From positions 772,865-836,864 of the forward strand of contig NZ_CP139303.1 of NCBI RefSeq assembly GCF_034092465.1: a stretch of 64,000 nucleotides of DNA, read 5' to 3'. Made by a program: the position numbers and the translations under genes. Origin of the DNA: Prochlorococcus sp. MIT 1223 (GTDB taxonomy: Bacteria; Cyanobacteriota; Cyanobacteriia; PCC-6307; Cyanobiaceae). Below are positions 1 to 9,343 of this stretch, piece by piece; the stretch's first letter is position 1, and every line of letters begins with the position of its first letter. The notes beneath the pieces are model-generated. The model did not search any database. It was not told the DNA's origin and saw only the letters and a list, made by a program, of their open reading frames with translations.

Positions 1-243
1 ATTATTCGCGGCGCTAGAAGCCATGAAGAATAACACCAACTCTCCTATAAAAGCTGCAAAGAATAGTGGCTGAAATAACGCGGGATTAGAAGACATTATT
101 GAGAGTCCTCCAATAACGCCTAATGCCGTAACTACCATCCCGCCTCCAACGTACGGGAGGGCTTTATTTACTACATTTGGACCAACGAGTGCACTCGATT
201 GTGCATCTCGTATAGCCTGCTGAAAATTACTGCTGGCTGGCAT
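1..243 (-). CDS. BI-1/YccA-like integral membrane protein (N-terminal part, cut by window edge)
   Basis: An open minus-strand frame starts at ATG 241-243 and runs off the left edge, giving 81 residues. It begins MPASSNFQQAIRDAQ and then shows hydrophobic stretches at about residues 33-50 and 58-75, consistent with membrane helices. The N-terminus resembles the cyanobacterial Bax-inhibitor-1/YccA family, often described as FtsH-interacting membrane proteins; that assignment rests on recall of the N-terminal pattern, not on a conserved catalytic motif. It lies 71 bp downstream of phoH on the same strand and may be part of the same minus-strand run. The C-terminal part is outside the window. Confidence 0.6.
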   Translation of the reverse strand, partial: MPASSNFQQAIRDAQSSALVGPNVVNKALPYVGGGMVVTALGVIGGLSIMSSNPALFQPLFFAAFIGELVLFFMASSAANN

Positions 244-314
244 AGTAAACCGTCTAACTAGTAATACTTTGCCAGAAAAATCTTAAATAATGCAGTTTAT
301 TAGTGCGGATCTCC

Positions 315-1286
315 TCATTGCTTAACTCTCTTTTCGTAAGCATCTACAACTTTTTGAACTAAATGATGGCGAACAACATCGGAAGAAGTCAACCTACAAA
401 TAGCTATTCCATCAATATTATCAAGAACTTTTATTGCCTCAACAAGGCCACTTAATTGCCCAGAGGGTAGATCAATTTGAGTAATATCTCCAGTAACAAC
501 CATTCTGGATCGTTCACCCAATCTTGTAAGAGCCATCCTCATTTGAGCCGAAGTGGTGTTTTGAGCTTCATCCAGAATTACAAAGGCGTCATCAAGAGTT
601 CTTCCTCGCATATAAGCTAAAGGTGCGACTTCAATAGTTCCTTTCTCAAGCAAATTTGTAGTTTTTTCTAATCCAAATAACGTATGTAAAGCGTCATATA
701 AAGGTCTGAGATAAGGGTCTACTTTTTGCTGTAGGTCTCCTGGCAGAAAACCTAATCTTTCTCCAGCCTCTACAGCAGGTCGTGTAAGGATAATTCTTTG
801 AATCTTTCTTTCAGTCAGCATTCTGACTGCAAGAACAGTTGCTAAAAAGGTTTTCCCTGTGCCTGCTGGTCCTAATGAAAAAGTTAGATCGTTTTTTTCC
901 ATAGCGTCCAAATAAGCCTTTTGCCTAAGTGTCCTTGGACGCAATAATTTACCTCTATCTCCGCGCGCAATTATCTGATTCCCTAATTCAAGATGGTCTT
1001 CCTTTTTTCCTGTATCAAGAGAAATTAAAGCAGCTTCTAAATCAATTCGAGAAATAGTTTGTCCTTCTGCCCAAAGAGGTCTAATAAGCTCAATCAATCC
1101 AGCTGCTCTCTCTAATTTAGAAGAAGGTCCGCTAATTTCTAGCTGTAATCCTCTCATTACAACACTTGCACCAGTTAGTGCTTCAATTCTTTTTAGTGTC
1201 TTTTGTCCAGCTCCTGCTAAAGCATTTGCAGCATCAGAATCAGGAAGAGGTAGTTGGAAGCGACCAGTTGAGGTGGCTTCAAGCAT
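315..1286 (-). CDS. phoH: PhoH-family P-loop ATPase
   Basis: 323 residues. A Walker A motif GPAGTGKT lies at about residues 139-146 and a Walker B-like VILDEAQNT near residue 238, both classical for the PhoH/PhoL family; an N-terminal KH-like segment (about 15-75) precedes the ATPase domain. The family is associated with RNA metabolism and, in some bacteria, with ribosome maturation and phosphate starvation; which applies here is not visible. The gene follows rpsP by 5 bp on the same strand, suggesting cotranscription with rpsP and possibly ffh, which fits a translation-related role. Length is normal for the family. Confidence 0.93.
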   Translation of the reverse strand: MLEATSTGRFQLPLPDSDAANALAGAGQKTLKRIEALTGASVVMRGLQLEISGPSSKLERAAGLIELIRPLWAEGQTISRIDLEAALISLDTGKKEDHLELGNQIIARGDRGKLLRPRTLRQKAYLDAMEKNDLTFSLGPAGTGKTFLATVLAVRMLTERKIQRIILTRPAVEAGERLGFLPGDLQQKVDPYLRPLYDALHTLFGLEKTTNLLEKGTIEVAPLAYMRGRTLDDAFVILDEAQNTTSAQMRMALTRLGERSRMVVTGDITQIDLPSGQLSGLVEAIKVLDNIDGIAICRLTSSDVVRHHLVQKVVDAYEKRVKQ

Positions 1287-1291
1287 CGATA

Positions 1292-1672
1292 TTATTCAGC
1301 TGAAGCATCTTTTGAAACGCTTGAATCATCAACCTTTTCTTGAGAGTTTTTTTCTCCCAAAGTTTTTTGTTCTTTAGCAATTTGCCTGGCCTTTTCCTGA
1401 TTAGCTTTACCAACAATTTCGGCTGGACGAATTTTCTTTTCCAGCAATCCTCCCTTCTCTAAGAGAGTTCTTACGGCTTCTGTTGGCTGAGCTCCTTGGC
1501 TCAATCTCAATCTAAGCGCTTCTGTATCAAGTCTTGTTTCTTTAGTTCTTGGATTATAAAAGCCCAATTCTTGCAGAGGGCGTCCATCACGACGAGAAGT
1601 ACTGTTACAAGCAACTAAACGGAAACTCGCTTCCCGCTTCTTCCCAAACCGCTTTAGGCGGAGCTTAATCAT
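1292..1672 (-). CDS. rpsP: 30S ribosomal protein S16
   Basis: 126 residues. The first roughly 80 residues are the S16 core, with the typical start [13 protein letters not shown] and the motif ELGFYNP. The rest is a charged, Lys/Glu-rich tail ending in acidic residues, a lineage-specific extension often seen in cyanobacterial S16. S16 binds 16S rRNA early in 30S assembly. It sits 84 bp after ffh and 5 bp before phoH on the minus strand, so ffh-rpsP-phoH may form one transcript. The Met start is the only reasonable one for the conserved N-terminus. Confidence 0.97.
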   Translation of the reverse strand: MIKLRLKRFGKKREASFRLVACNSTSRRDGRPLQELGFYNPRTKETRLDTEALRLRLSQGAQPTEAVRTLLEKGGLLEKKIRPAEIVGKANQEKARQIAKEQKTLGEKNSQEKVDDSSVSKDASAE

Positions 1673-1756
1673 CTTTGCTTATCTTATAAAAGGACTGAAG
1701 TTAGTAGAAAGTGGATTAATTCCACTTACTATTTTTAATTTTAGCTTGCTAAGGGA

Positions 1757-3208
1757 TCAAAGGTCACCAAATCCCTTTTTTTTCTTGACTGGACGTTTCC
1801 TCCTAGAAGATCCTCCTCCACCTCCCCTAGATTGAAATTGATTTGCACCCATACCTCCCATGCCAGGCATTCCTCCCATGCCAGGCATCCCTCCCATGCC
1901 AGGCATTCCTCCTCCACTAGAAAGCTGCTTCATAAGTCCTCTCATTTTCTGAAAATCAGCTAAAACCTTTTCTACATCTGCAGATTGATGGCCACTCCCA
2001 ATTGCGATTCGCTTTCTTCTAGAAGGCTGAGCCGCAAGAAGTTCAGGTTTATTACGTTCTTCCTGAGTCATTGAGCCAATCATTGCCTCAATACGCTTTA
2101 ACTGATCCTCACCACTCTTAATCATTCCATCGTCAATTTTATTCATTCCAGGAATCATTTTGACTAAGCCACCTAACGAGCCCATTCTCTTTATTAACCT
2201 CATTTGCTTAACAAAATCTGAAAAGTCAAAAGATGCCTCCTGTAATTTTTTCTGCATCAACTCTGCATCAGCTAGCTCTACTTCCTTTTGAGCTTTCTCA
2301 ACAAGAGTCAGCACATCTCCCATTCCAAGAATGCGGCTAGCCATTCTTTCTGGATGAAACGGTTGAAGTGCCTCTACCTTTTCTCCTGTTCCAATAAATT
2401 TAATAGGCTGGCCACTTATTTTTTTTATTGATAAAGCAGCTCCTCCTCTTGAATCTCCGTCAAGCTTTGTTAAAACCGCTCCTGTAATGCCTACTTTTTC
2501 ATGAAAAGAGCTCGTTAAGTTGGCAGCCTCCTGGCCAATCATCGAGTCAACGACTAAAAGTACTTCATGAGGTTCAACAGCATTTCTTATTCGAACCATT
2601 TCATCCATCATTGCCGTATCTATTTGCAGTCTTCCAGCCGTATCAACTAATACTGTGTCAAAACCTTCTTCTCTAGCTTTTTTCAACCCTGCCGAAGCGA
2701 TTTCCTCAGGCTTAAGGTCTATGCCTAGACTAAATACATCAACATCAATCTGAGCTCCCAAAGTAATTAATTGATCAATAGCTGCAGGTCTATAAACATC
2801 TGCTGCCACCATAAGTATTCTTTTTCCTTGATCTTTTAAATAAAGTCCAAGCTTTGCTGTGGCTGTTGTCTTTCCAGCTCCTTGCAATCCAGCCATCAAA
2901 ACCACTGTGGGAGCATCTTTAATGCTCGCAAGTGGAGCATTTTCTCCTCCCATAACATCAACAAGTTGTTGATGTACAACTTGGATGAATTTCTGGTCTG
3001 GATTTACACCTCTTACGACCTCTTCTCCTATGGCTTTCCCCCTAACTTCCTCTACAAACTCCTTAACAACAGAAATACTTACATCTGCTTCCAAAAGGGC
3101 TCTTCTAACCTGCTTAAGAGCATCTTCAACATTATTCTCATTAATTTTAGCTTCTCCTCTTAATGCTTTTACGGCATCTTCAAATCGATTGGAAAGTTCA
3201 TCAAACAT
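1757..3208 (-). CDS. ffh: Signal recognition particle protein Ffh (SRP54)
   Basis: 483 residues. The N domain (1-90) is followed by the SRP GTPase G domain: GLQGAGKT at 107-114, DTAGR at 189-193, TKLDGDSRGG near 250. The C-terminal M domain carries the Met-rich signal-sequence/4.5S RNA binding region. Ffh with 4.5S RNA recognises signal peptides on translating ribosomes and delivers them to FtsY at the membrane. The tail after about residue 430 is unusual in its regularity: Met-Pro-Gly-Met-Gly-Gly units encoded by 18-bp tandem repeats (listed separately), then a Gly/Arg/Lys-rich end KKKKGFGDL. Upstream of rpsP on the same strand. Confidence 0.97.
   Translation of the reverse strand: MFDELSNRFEDAVKALRGEAKINENNVEDALKQVRRALLEADVSISVVKEFVEEVRGKAIGEEVVRGVNPDQKFIQVVHQQLVDVMGGENAPLASIKDAPTVVLMAGLQGAGKTTATAKLGLYLKDQGKRILMVAADVYRPAAIDQLITLGAQIDVDVFSLGIDLKPEEIASAGLKKAREEGFDTVLVDTAGRLQIDTAMMDEMVRIRNAVEPHEVLLVVDSMIGQEAANLTSSFHEKVGITGAVLTKLDGDSRGGAALSIKKISGQPIKFIGTGEKVEALQPFHPERMASRILGMGDVLTLVEKAQKEVELADAELMQKKLQEASFDFSDFVKQMRLIKRMGSLGGLVKMIPGMNKIDDGMIKSGEDQLKRIEAMIGSMTQEERNKPELLAAQPSRRKRIAIGSGHQSADVEKVLADFQKMRGLMKQLSSGGGMPGMGGMPGMGGMPGMGGMGANQFQSRGGGGGSSRRKRPVKKKKGFGDL
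1857..1910. repeat. Three 18-bp tandem repeats inside ffh
   Basis: Three direct copies of an 18-bp unit (cccatgccaggcatTcct, with one T/C change in the middle copy) at 1857-1874, 1875-1892 and 1893-1910. On the coding strand each unit encodes Met-Pro-Gly-Met-Gly-Gly-type residues of the flexible C-terminal tail of Ffh. Such repeats can change copy number by slippage without breaking the frame. Confidence 0.9.
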
Positions 3209-3291
3209 CTTATTTTAAATAAGCAAAGAATCTTTTAAACCAATACTAAGTAATAACTGGGAGAACTTATTATAAAAAAAAATAAAGAAAC

Positions 3292-5403
3292 CTAAAGCCC
3301 ACTAACATAATCAACTAATTGCCATAAATCTTTTTCTCTGCCAAGAATATATTGAACTTTTAAAGAAGGTATAACCGTTTCCGAGATACTCTCTCCAGAG
3401 CGATTTATTCTCTTATCCTCATAATTTAAGTCGACTTGAACGGCTATTCGCTTATTCGAGCGTGAAACAATTTTAATTGATTTAACAGAAGCATTTATAA
3501 TTTGCTTTTGCCCTAAAGAAATATCTTTAGAGCGCTCCATATCAACTCTTTTTGCAAGATTTTCCCTTGCAAACTTAGAAAAATCTACATCTTTTCCACC
3601 TGAAAGTATAGTTGATTTAGCATAGAGCCATTCTTCTATTAATTTCTTTACTTGCTCAACAGATGGGGTTTCACTTATTAAAGGTTTAAATTTTTGATCA
3701 TTAGTTTTAATTTTGACTTGAGAAGGATTTAATGTTTCTCCTTTATTCTTAATTTTACTCTTATTAATAATAAGATCCTCTTTTAAGGTGATCTTATTAT
3801 TAATTTCCTTATCAAGTGATTTCATAACTTTTGTTTTTGAAAATTCCTTGATATTCGAACCATTATTTGACTTTAGATTTAGATTAACTAACCCTATTAA
3901 TGTTCCTGCAAAGAATAATGCAAAAAATACAATGACAGAAGTTGAACGGGGATTACGAATAAGTCTTGATCTAATTTCAGCAACACTTAAATTCGAAATA
4001 TTAATTCTAATTGAATCAACTAAATCAGTTAGATCAAAAACCTTTTCTAACAAGCCATTCTCTGAGGTTTCATCCAATGAAGAATTTAATTCCTCTACTG
4101 TATCTGTTAAGCCTCCTGGCATTGGCAAGGAACCTTCTGATTCACTAGTTTCTTGAAGTGAGATTGATCCTGATTTTTCAGGTGTTAAAGATGAAATAAA
4201 AGTTCTTCCTGCTCTAGCTAATCCCCTTGCTCCTTTTGAATCTAATTGTTCTAGATATTCCTGAACATTCTGATCAGAAAACCAGGCATCCAAGTCTGGG
4301 TAAATATTCTGAATATCTCTAAAACTCCTTAAGACATCATTTTGAAGCCAATTTCTACAATAATGACAAAATGCTGCTAACTCTTCGCCAGGGTAATTAT
4401 CAAGCCATTCTTTTAATTCAGGATCATTACTACTTCTAAAACGTGCCTGAGCTTGTTTAATGTCGCCTAAAAGCAAGTCAATACAACCAATTAAAGGCAT
4501 CGGGTCTAGGCCCTCATAATTAAGAGCTTTTAAATATTTCCTGGCTTCTTGCAAATGGTCAGGTCTTTTAAACGTAAATCCTGAGGCAACTAAGGAGATT
4601 GACGATAAGAACCCTGCATCTACAGAGCCCTGCCTATATAAATTAATAAACAAATCAATTTGCTCTTGTACTGTTAAGAAGGATCTGATTTGTTGAAAGA
4701 AGAGCTCAAAGTCTCCTTGTTTCAAACCTCCAAAGTTTCTAATTTTTCCTCTCCCCTCAAGCCCGCCTCTCTTAGCAATAAAAGACTCTAATAAATTCAG
4801 TCCTACTTGATGCGAATGAGTATCATCAAGCTCTCTGCTTAACAAGTCTAGGATTCTAAAAGGAAGAAGCAACTCAAGATCCTCCTCTAGCAATTGTTGC
4901 TGCTCAGGAAGTTTTCCCATCCTTTGAAGCAACTGGATACCTTCCTGCAAAATTTCTGCAGCAAATTCATAATGCCTTTGTTCTTGTTGATGCATTGATG
5001 CATCACGACAAGACAAAGCCGCTAACAGGGCTAAGTCAGCCTCTCTTCCGCTCCCTAGAGCTGGAGTTTGAGGGGGTTGCAAAGATTTTCTCGCAAGATT
5101 AAACGCCTCTTGTGGGAAATCAGCTTCCCAAAGAAGAATTAATCCAGCCACCTCTCTGTTGGAAGACAAATCCAAACCAGAAGCACCAAGAGAAATTGCA
5201 TTCTCGTATTCCTTTCTCTGAGATCCATCCGAAAGGAGGTCTGCAGACAAACGAAGGAGCTCAGATCTTTGAGATAGAACTTCATTTGTGAAGTCCTGAT
5301 CTGGGATGCGATCTAATCGCAGTTGAAAAACTCTCAGGATTTCTTCCGCCTCAGCAGAGGGGGAAACACCCAGCAAGCGGAAATGATCGATCGGTAATTC
5401 CAA
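3292..5403 (-). CDS. ftn2: Cell division protein Ftn2/ARC6 (ZipN)-like
   Basis: 703 residues. The N-terminus has a degenerate J-like domain (about 1-70, starting MELPIDHFRLLGV), then a long helical region to about 400, a linker rich in Ser and Glu, one membrane segment at about 488-508 (IVFFALFFAGTLIGLV) and a C-terminal IMS/DUF4101 domain at about 580-703 ending near LWQLVDYVSGL. This is the architecture of cyanobacterial Ftn2/ZipN and plant ARC6, which tether FtsZ to the inner membrane and organise the divisome. The conserved start only 33 bp from the divergent pdhA frame suggests a shared promoter region. Another FtsZ-associated gene, sepF, lies at 34.5-35.1 kb. Confidence 0.9.
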   Translation of the reverse strand: MELPIDHFRLLGVSPSAEAEEILRVFQLRLDRIPDQDFTNEVLSQRSELLRLSADLLSDGSQRKEYENAISLGASGLDLSSNREVAGLILLWEADFPQEAFNLARKSLQPPQTPALGSGREADLALLAALSCRDASMHQQEQRHYEFAAEILQEGIQLLQRMGKLPEQQQLLEEDLELLLPFRILDLLSRELDDTHSHQVGLNLLESFIAKRGGLEGRGKIRNFGGLKQGDFELFFQQIRSFLTVQEQIDLFINLYRQGSVDAGFLSSISLVASGFTFKRPDHLQEARKYLKALNYEGLDPMPLIGCIDLLLGDIKQAQARFRSSNDPELKEWLDNYPGEELAAFCHYCRNWLQNDVLRSFRDIQNIYPDLDAWFSDQNVQEYLEQLDSKGARGLARAGRTFISSLTPEKSGSISLQETSESEGSLPMPGGLTDTVEELNSSLDETSENGLLEKVFDLTDLVDSIRINISNLSVAEIRSRLIRNPRSTSVIVFFALFFAGTLIGLVNLNLKSNNGSNIKEFSKTKVMKSLDKEINNKITLKEDLIINKSKIKNKGETLNPSQVKIKTNDQKFKPLISETPSVEQVKKLIEEWLYAKSTILSGGKDVDFSKFARENLAKRVDMERSKDISLGQKQIINASVKSIKIVSRSNKRIAVQVDLNYEDKRINRSGESISETVIPSLKVQYILGREKDLWQLVDYVSGL

Positions 5404-5506
5404 TCATTATTAAGCCATTAGATAAAAACTCTAGGCATTGGAAGGGGTTCTGCCCATTTTTAATCCATATGCGCTTACAGTCGTATACGGAATAAGAAGA
5501 TTTGAC

Positions 5507-6598
5507 ATGAGTCAGACATCAACAACAGCCCCTAACGGGGCAGCCAACATCCCTTCTGCAGCAGGGGATCACGCCGAAAGAATAAGCGGAATAAAGTCAC
5601 AAAAGTCCTCAGATCTCAATCGTGAAATTGGTCTAAATCTTTTTAAAGATATGACTCTTGGAAGAAGATTTGAAGATAAATGTGCAGAAATGTATTACAG
5701 AGGAAAGATGTTTGGGTTTGTTCATCTTTACAACGGTCAAGAAGCTGTAAGCACAGGCGTAATTGGCGCAATGAAAAGACAGCATGATTGGTTTTGTAGT
5801 ACCTATCGAGATCATGTCCATGCTTTAAGTGCAGGAGTTCCTGCTCGTGAGGTCATGAGCGAACTTTTTGGAAAAGAGACTGGATGTAGTAAAGGACGTG
5901 GTGGATCTATGCACCTTTTCTCTAAAGAACATCACTTATTAGGTGGCTATGCATTTATAGGAGAAGGTATTCCAGTAGCGCTTGGAGCAGCATTTAGCAG
6001 TAAATACAAAAGAGATGCTCTTGGTGAAAAATCCAGCGATTCTGTCACTGCAGCATTCTTTGGTGACGGGACTTGTAACAATGGTCAATTTTTTGAATGC
6101 TTAAACATGGCCCAACTTTGGAAACTGCCGATCATTTTCGTCGTAGAAAATAATAAATGGGCTATAGGAATGGCTCATGACAGAGCTACTAGTGATCCTG
6201 AGATCTGGAGGAAGGCAGATGCTTTTGGGATGAAAGGAGAGGAAGTGGACGGAATGGATGTTCTTGCTGTCAGAGGAGCTGCTCAGCGAGCTCTTGAGAG
6301 AGCAAGAGCCGGCGAAGGACCTACTTTGCTCGAATGCTTAACTTATAGATTCAGAGGGCACTCACTTGCTGATCCAGACGAACTTAGATCAGCAGAAGAG
6401 AAGGAATTCTGGGCAACTAGAGACCCTTTAAAAAAGCTCGAGTCTGATCTAATAGATCTTGGAATAGCTTCATTAAATGATTTAAGAGAAATAGAAAAGG
6501 AAATCGATACCGAAGTCAAAGACGCTATTGAATTTGCTTTAAGCGCACCCGAGCCAAAGCCAGAAGAACTAACAAATTACATTTGGGCAGAGAGTTAA
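5507..6598 (+). CDS. pdhA: Pyruvate dehydrogenase E1 component, alpha subunit
   Basis: 363 residues from the ATG at 5507; the frame is open to 5438, but the part before MSQTS is not like the family, so the inner Met is chosen. The thiamine diphosphate fold is clear: FHxY-type N-terminal segment [26 protein letters not shown] near residue 145, and the TPP/Mg motif GDGTCNNG...ENNKW near residues 185-220. With E1 beta and the E2 encoded at 25.2 kb it converts pyruvate to acetyl-CoA. It is convergent with the sigma factor gene, with only 4 bp between the stop codons. Confidence 0.95.
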   Translation: MSQTSTTAPNGAANIPSAAGDHAERISGIKSQKSSDLNREIGLNLFKDMTLGRRFEDKCAEMYYRGKMFGFVHLYNGQEAVSTGVIGAMKRQHDWFCSTYRDHVHALSAGVPAREVMSELFGKETGCSKGRGGSMHLFSKEHHLLGGYAFIGEGIPVALGAAFSSKYKRDALGEKSSDSVTAAFFGDGTCNNGQFFECLNMAQLWKLPIIFVVENNKWAIGMAHDRATSDPEIWRKADAFGMKGEEVDGMDVLAVRGAAQRALERARAGEGPTLLECLTYRFRGHSLADPDELRSAEEKEFWATRDPLKKLESDLIDLGIASLNDLREIEKEIDTEVKDAIEFALSAPEPKPEELTNYIWAES

Positions 6599-6602
6599 AA
6601 AA

Positions 6603-7544
6603 CTAAATTCCACTAGGAAGCTTTCTTGTTAAATTTCTCAATTTTCTAAGCGCCTTTAGCTCAACTTGACGGACCCTTTCTCTAGATACTTGCAATAATC
6701 TGCCTATTTCAGCAAGGGTATGTCTCTCATTACCTTCGAGTCCAAACCTAAGCCTAATAACATGTTGTTCTTGTTCACTTAAGTGACTTAACCAACGACC
6801 CAATTGCTCTTGGTGAATCCTCTGTTCAACTTTGTCTAGAGGCTCCTCTAAAGAACTATCAGCAATTAAATCCCCCAAAAAGCTACGACCTTCATCACCA
6901 TTTACTGGCGCGTCAAGGCTACTTGTAGTTAAAGCTTGTCTAAGGATTGAATCAAGCTCTTCTACCTCTATCTCCATAGCTTCTGCAATCTCTAACCGGC
7001 TTGGCATTGCCCCTAATTTATGGGCCAAATCCAAACTAACCTTTCTAATAGTTGCCAATCTTTCACTTAAATGAACAGGTAATCGAATTGTTCGTGATTG
7101 ACAGGCTATTGCTCTAGTCATACTTTGCCTTATCCACCAAAAAGCATAAGTCGAAAACTTATAGCCTCTGGTTGGATCAAATTTCTCTACCGCTCTCTCC
7201 AATCCTAAAGATCCTTCTTGAACAAGATCAAGCAATTCAAGCCCTTTACCTTGATATTTTTTAGCCACACTTACAACTAAACGAAGATTTGCCTTCATCA
7301 TTCTTTCTTTTGCTCTTCTGCCAAGTCGAATTAATCGACGTTGGTGAGAAGTAAATTCATCACTTTTTTCATCCTTCGTTCCATCTTCAGTTAAACCCAT
7401 CATTGTCTGGACCTGGTTCCCTAATTCAATTTCCTCAGCAGGGGTCAATAACGGTACCCTTCCAATCGTCGATAAATACCAACTAATTGGGTCACTACTC
7501 CGGCGTTTTTGAGATACAACCGGCTTGGGAGCTGATGAGACCAT
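6603..7544 (-). CDS. RNA polymerase sigma-70 family factor, group 2
   Basis: 313 residues, too short for the primary sigma factor and lacking region 1.1. Region 1.2 is seen as DPISWYLSTIGRVPLL (about 18-33), region 2 as KYQGKGLELLDLVQEG and YKFSTYAFWWIRQSM, and region 4.2 as the helix-turn-helix with SRERVRQVELKALRKLR near the C-terminus. Cyanobacteria carry several such group 2 factors for stress, light and nutrient responses; the sequence does not show which of them this is. The gene is separated from the NAD(P)HX repair gene by 132 bp. Confidence 0.93.
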   Translation of the reverse strand: MVSSAPKPVVSQKRRSSDPISWYLSTIGRVPLLTPAEEIELGNQVQTMMGLTEDGTKDEKSDEFTSHQRRLIRLGRRAKERMMKANLRLVVSVAKKYQGKGLELLDLVQEGSLGLERAVEKFDPTRGYKFSTYAFWWIRQSMTRAIACQSRTIRLPVHLSERLATIRKVSLDLAHKLGAMPSRLEIAEAMEIEVEELDSILRQALTTSSLDAPVNGDEGRSFLGDLIADSSLEEPLDKVEQRIHQEQLGRWLSHLSEQEQHVIRLRFGLEGNERHTLAEIGRLLQVSRERVRQVELKALRKLRNLTRKLPSGI

Positions 7545-7676
7545 ATTTTTCTTCGCTCCATTTAGATGACAGTGACTCTCCTACAAAAAATCGAAAAGAC
7601 GTCATAGCTTCAAAAAGGCTTCAGATTCATGATAAAAAAACTCAACATTTGGCCCCAAATAGGCCATTTAAGGCCC

Positions 7677-9254
7677 TTAAATGTCTCTTTCAAGATATTT
7701 AGTGAAGTTGAGGTCTCTTACATAACTTGCTAAAAAGCTCGTTATTGAGTTTGCATTTGATCCTTCAGGACAATTTTTTGCAGCTTCTGCGTGAACAAGA
7801 ATTGAGGCAGCAATGATATCCCAATCAAACTTTTTAGAGCTTGCATATTCAATAGAGCCGACTCCTGCTAAGAATCCAGCCAAAATGTCTCCTAAGCCTG
7901 CTCTGGCTGTCCATGGGGCTGTACCAATTATTTGCCAAGTTTTTCCAGATGGGGCCGAAAAAACAGAATGAGCACCTTTAAGTAAAACTCCTGCACCACT
8001 ATTTAATGCGACTTGCCTAGCAGCATCAAGAGCATCAGAATAATCTAAACTTCCAAAAAGCCTTCTGAATTCATATATATGAGGAGTAATTAATGATGGG
8101 CCCTTTCTTTTCTGAAACCATTCAAAACTTTTATTTAAAAGTGCTATTTGATTTAAAGCATCTGCATCAAGAACAATTAAGCCCAAAAATTCCTGCAATT
8201 TTTCTGATAAAACATCCCAACTATCTTCTGTAGAAATTCCCAATCCCGGTCCTATAAGCAAGGCATCGAATTGATCTATATTTATTTGCTCAATAAAATT
8301 TCCTATAGAAGAAGATTTATTCGAAGACTCCTCCAATACCCCTGCTAAAACAACTTCAGGCATATAAGGAGCAAACATATTAGCAATAATTTCTGGTAAA
8401 GCCGCTTGAATACTCCCAGCACCGCTAGCCAATGCTCCTCTCATTGATAGAAAAGATGCACCCATATATTTTCTGCTCCCAGAAATAACTAAAACCCTTC
8501 CTCGTTGATATTTCGATGCAGTTGGAGAAGCAAATGGCCATGCAAGCTCAACAAGATCCGAAGAAGAGATTTTTAGAGGTAATTGATCAAATAATTTATT
8601 TATAGATTTGCTATCAATTCCAATGTCAATTCTCTTCAAAATACCTACATAAGGAACGGCTTGATCTTGAAGCAAACCTCTTTTCAATAAACCAACAGTC
8701 AAGGTAAAACGTGCACATGCCGCGCCACCTTTGAATGGCTTTCCAGTATCTGAACAAATTCCAGAAGGGATATCCAGACTTACAAGTTTATTAGGACATT
8801 CTTTTTCTCTAGCTTTAAATAAATCAGCAAGATCTTTAGGCAAATCTCTTGATTGCCCCAAGCCAAAAACAGCATCAATCCATAAAGATTGATTAGAAAT
8901 CTCTGGGGGGGTTTTTAAGCATCTAATACCAATAGATAAAGAATAAGAAAGCAGATTCTTGGTTAATTTTTTTTTCAATGGTATAGGGCACCAAATAGAT
9001 ACATCTATTCCGGCTAAGTGCAATTCTCGAGCAACAACTAAACCATCACCTCCGTTATGCCCTGGGCCAATCAAAACAAAAACACCATTAGAAAGAAGGT
9101 TAGGATTTTTTAAAAACCATCTAGTCATTAACTGTCCGACTTTCTCCATTAAAGATTCTTCGGGAAGTCCGCTAGATAGGATTTGATTCTCTAAGATCTT
9201 CATCTGTTCTGCAGACACAATCAAATGATCAGAATCTCTTTTAGGCCAATTCAC
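7677..9254 (-). CDS. nnr: Bifunctional NAD(P)HX epimerase/ADP- or ATP-dependent dehydratase
   Basis: 525 residues with two fused domains. The N-terminal YjeF_N epimerase domain (about 1-215) has GPGHNGGDGLVVARE and a catalytic Asp region WIDAVFGLG. The C-terminal YjeF_C dehydratase domain (about 235-525) has LLIGPGLG, VLDADALN, TPHIYEFRRL and the nucleotide-binding ARAGLGDILAGFLAG. The enzyme repairs hydrated NADH and NADPH formed by heat or by side reactions of GAPDH. It ends 132 bp before the sigma factor start and is divergent from mnmA. Confidence 0.95.
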   Translation of the reverse strand: MNWPKRDSDHLIVSAEQMKILENQILSSGLPEESLMEKVGQLMTRWFLKNPNLLSNGVFVLIGPGHNGGDGLVVARELHLAGIDVSIWCPIPLKKKLTKNLLSYSLSIGIRCLKTPPEISNQSLWIDAVFGLGQSRDLPKDLADLFKAREKECPNKLVSLDIPSGICSDTGKPFKGGAACARFTLTVGLLKRGLLQDQAVPYVGILKRIDIGIDSKSINKLFDQLPLKISSSDLVELAWPFASPTASKYQRGRVLVISGSRKYMGASFLSMRGALASGAGSIQAALPEIIANMFAPYMPEVVLAGVLEESSNKSSSIGNFIEQINIDQFDALLIGPGLGISTEDSWDVLSEKLQEFLGLIVLDADALNQIALLNKSFEWFQKRKGPSLITPHIYEFRRLFGSLDYSDALDAARQVALNSGAGVLLKGAHSVFSAPSGKTWQIIGTAPWTARAGLGDILAGFLAGVGSIEYASSKKFDWDIIAASILVHAEAAKNCPEGSNANSITSFLASYVRDLNFTKYLERDI

Positions 9255-9343
9255 TGCAAGTCAGTCTTCATAGATACTTTCAAGTCAATCAGGAACTAAG
9301 TCCAATGCCAATATTCAAATAGAATCCTATATATATTTAGTAC

